Of a stretch of DNA of 64,000 bases, positions 62,403-64,000 are shown one piece after another. The notes beneath the pieces were generated by a model. That model worked only from the letters and a program-made list of their open reading frames with translations, was not told where the DNA came from and did no database searches. Source of the DNA: Stanieria sp964562685 (GTDB lineage Bacteria; Cyanobacteriota; Cyanobacteriia; Cyanobacteriales; Xenococcaceae); contig CAZLUP010000004.1 in NCBI GenBank assembly GCA_964562685.1, positions 1-64,000 on the forward strand, read 5' to 3'. The number at the start of each line of letters is the position of its first letter. Within the stretch, counting starts at the first letter, position 1. A program made the position numbers and the translations under genes.

Positions 62403-63869
62403 TTAAAAATTTATTTTTTCCATCAAAGTTAAAAAACCAGTACGCCACCAACCACAAATATGACGATTAATTCCAGCACGATTAAAAACATCAATACAGC
62501 ACACTGGTAAATGTCCTATTGGTGCTGTTTCAGTAAAATTTAATTGGGAATAATTTAACCATTGTTCTTGTTGATACCATCCAACTTGTTGAGTAAATTT
62601 CTGCCAACCAAAATAATCTAGTTCTCTCTCAACGAGAAAATTTTGATAAACTTTTTTCTGAATAGAAAAACCAAAGCGATCGCGACTATAATTTCGCCAA
62701 AGCAAATCAATAGTTTTTAATTCGGTAATAGGTAAATTGTTAATTGCAGTTAAAGTTAAACAACCTTGTGCTTCTCTTTGAGCAAGTCTTAAAATTAACT
62801 CCCAAGTCACTTGTTCGGCTTGCTGATAGTTTTGTTGAGCTAATAAATCCTCTAATTGTTGATAGTTGTTTTCAGAAAAATTATGATTGAAAAACTTGAT
62901 TTCGTTTTGCGCTGCTGATAAAGCATCTAATACCTCTGTAGCTGACTGATAGCGATCTCGCCAATCAGGTTGAAGTAATTTGGCGATAATTTTAGTAAAA
63001 CCTTGATCTAGAGCAAGATCATGTGATTGCCAAAGCCATTCATCCGTTATGCCTGTTTCTGGTGGCATTAACCCCGTTAATAGTTGCCAAGTCGTTACAC
63101 CTAAACTATAAAGATCGCTAGCAGGATATACTTGACCTTGTAATTGTTCTGGTGCTGCATAACCTGGAGTACCTGAAATAGGGATAAATTGCTGGAATTC
63201 TGGTTTTAACAGGATAGAACTACCAAAATCAATCAAAGCTATCGATTGGTCTTCTCGATAGATAATATTACTAGGTTTGATATCTCGATGAATTACTTGG
63301 TGTTGATGAATAAATTCTAAAATAGTCAACAGTTTGGTTAAGATGTGAATAACTTGTGATTGACTAAAACATCGTGTTTGCTGTTGTACCTGTAATAAAT
63401 TTTGACCTGTAATTAATTCAGTAATCAAATAATCCTGGTTTTCCTGAGCAAAAAAAGCCAATAAATTAGGTATTTCTGGACGATTATTATATACCTCAGC
63501 TTTACTACGCTCGTTCAAATATTTTAAAATCGCTGCTTCTTTTTTAGATAAATTACTTGCTTTAGTAGCAATTTGTTGGTCAAATTGTTTAATCAAACAA
63601 GGATGATCAAAGCGCAGTTTGTCTACACCTAAAAAAGCATGAGCAGCTCCTCCCTGACTAAGATATTTAACCGCTCGATAACGCTCTTTCAGGAGTAATT
63701 TCTTGCCACAATCCTGACAAAATTCTGGTTCACCTTGGTTAAGCTTTAGACATTGAAAATTCAGACATTGAGATACCTTCAAGCCAAACTCGTCACTAGA
63801 CAGACTTTCTGCTTGAGATGTTTTTACTGTTTCCTCGTTATTACTTTGATTTAGATATATACTAGTCAT
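62403..63869 (-). CDS. Four-Cys Ser/Thr protein kinase fused to a GUN4 domain
   Basis: 488 residues. An N-terminal Cys4 ribbon (CLNFQC...CQDCGKKLLL), then a Hanks-type kinase (about 60-325): nucleotide loop LSQGGAAHAFLGVD, lysine in CLIKQF, VIHRDIKPSNIIYRED, ALIDFGSS, GYAAPEQ. The C-terminal 330-475 is a GUN4 domain (YQQLEDLLAQQNYQQAEQ, TIDLLWRNYSRDRFGFSIQK, APIGHLP). GUN4 binds Mg-porphyrins and linear tetrapyrroles. The ATG at 63869 overlaps the HAD gene's stop (ATGACTAG), so coupling fixes the start; a TTG at 63896 is rejected. It is 16 bp before the photoreceptor gene. Confidence 0.85.
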   Translation of the reverse strand: MTSIYLNQSNNEETVKTSQAESLSSDEFGLKVSQCLNFQCLKLNQGEPEFCQDCGKKLLLKERYRAVKYLSQGGAAHAFLGVDKLRFDHPCLIKQFDQQIATKASNLSKKEAAILKYLNERSKAEVYNNRPEIPNLLAFFAQENQDYLITELITGQNLLQVQQQTRCFSQSQVIHILTKLLTILEFIHQHQVIHRDIKPSNIIYREDQSIALIDFGSSILLKPEFQQFIPISGTPGYAAPEQLQGQVYPASDLYSLGVTTWQLLTGLMPPETGITDEWLWQSHDLALDQGFTKIIAKLLQPDWRDRYQSATEVLDALSAAQNEIKFFNHNFSENNYQQLEDLLAQQNYQQAEQVTWELILRLAQREAQGCLTLTAINNLPITELKTIDLLWRNYSRDRFGFSIQKKVYQNFLVERELDYFGWQKFTQQVGWYQQEQWLNYSQLNFTETAPIGHLPVCCIDVFNRAGINRHICGWWRTGFLTLMEKINF

Positions 63870-64000
63870 TAATTGCCATAATTGCTCCTGCTTCAATCAG
63901 ATGTTCAGGAGTATGAGTAGAAGCAACCCCAATTGTAACAATACCAGCAGCTACAGCAGCACGAATTCCTGAAGGAGAATCTTCAAAGGCGATCGCTAAC
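63862..64000 (-). CDS. HAD-superfamily hydrolase, C-terminal part (cut by window edge)
   Basis: The last 45 codons of a gene continuing beyond the window. LAIAFEDSPSGIRAAVAAGI is HAD motif III plus the following helix of beta-phosphoglucomutase-like phosphatases, followed by VASTHTPEHLIEAGA. The substrate is unknown. The stop codon overlaps the kinase start by 8 bp. Confidence 0.8.
   Translation of the reverse strand, partial: LAIAFEDSPSGIRAAVAAGIVTIGVASTHTPEHLIEAGAIMAIND

Noticed and set aside
1..64000. Search for tRNA, rRNA, tmRNA, known riboswitches and large IS elements
   Set aside because: None recognised by eye. A covariance-model scan would be decisive; I could not run one.

Overview
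The window is cyanobacterial chromosome. Evidence is the frequent HIP1 octamer GCGATCGC, AT-rich coding and intergenic DNA, heptameric tandem repeats, and a cyanobacterial gene set: ftn2/zipN, ycf39-like, min genes with a large ppc, FBP/SBPase glpX, PEP-CTERM and RTX proteins, bilin-type GAF photoreceptors and GUN4. A unicellular or baeocyte-forming lineage such as Pleurocapsales would fit, but I cannot fix the genus from sequence alone. Two runs of exactly 100 N (45022-45121 and 46390-46489) are scaffold gaps inside tandem repeats.

Layout. 70-3653 (minus): acyltransferase, MEKHLA-domain protein, VOC protein, MFS transporter and DUF2809 protein. 3681-7760 (minus): ycf39-like gene, a decayed gamma-glutamyltransferase and the cell-division gene ftn2. 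8108-15186 (plus): four-carbon acid-sugar kinase, minC-minD-minE and ppc. 16241-22434: an AI-2E-type exporter convergent with a minus-strand NAD cluster (pncB, nadD, NrtR-like regulator, hypothetical, nadE) that has a perfect palindrome over the presumed pncB promoter. 22899-28189 (plus): an unlisted 50-residue protein gene, sbcC, a beta-hydroxyacid dehydrogenase and cobO. 28201-33549 (minus): hypothetical, lipoprotein, csbD, a decayed htpX fragment, an Mqo-like oxidoreductase, glutamate dehydrogenase and a hypothetical. 33859-39014: large FG-GAP/UnbV/RTX protein, an orphan dndE and tsaB. 39105-44842 (plus): an AraC regulator joined in frame to part of a membrane protein, ribBA, an FtsL-like protein and ftsI. 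45145-49372 (minus): aminotransferase between inverted repeats, hemA and glpX. 50058-57061: PEP-CTERM protein, thrB, leuS and an ABC exporter.

57178-64000 is the most unusual part. On the minus strand a HAD hydrolase (cut by the window edge) overlaps a four-Cys Ser/Thr kinase fused to a GUN4 tetrapyrrole-binding domain. Next comes a PixJ-like membrane receptor with three GAF domains, two of them almost identical DXCF-type cyanobacteriochrome GAFs. It is interrupted by one in-frame TAA and has a degenerate MCP signalling tail. The last gene is a CheA-like protein that keeps an HPt-like region without the histidine and a CheW domain but has no kinase. A plus-strand GspE-N-like protein without an ATPase converges on it. 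I read this as a non-canonical light or tetrapyrrole signalling locus that may be partly decaying.

The window is also rich in small repeats. It has a family of 20-30 bp palindromes (often starting GTAG or GTAAGGG), heptameric tandem repeats that abut or enter coding regions (including one inside leuS), and a 27 bp hairpin element inserted in the ggt pseudogene.
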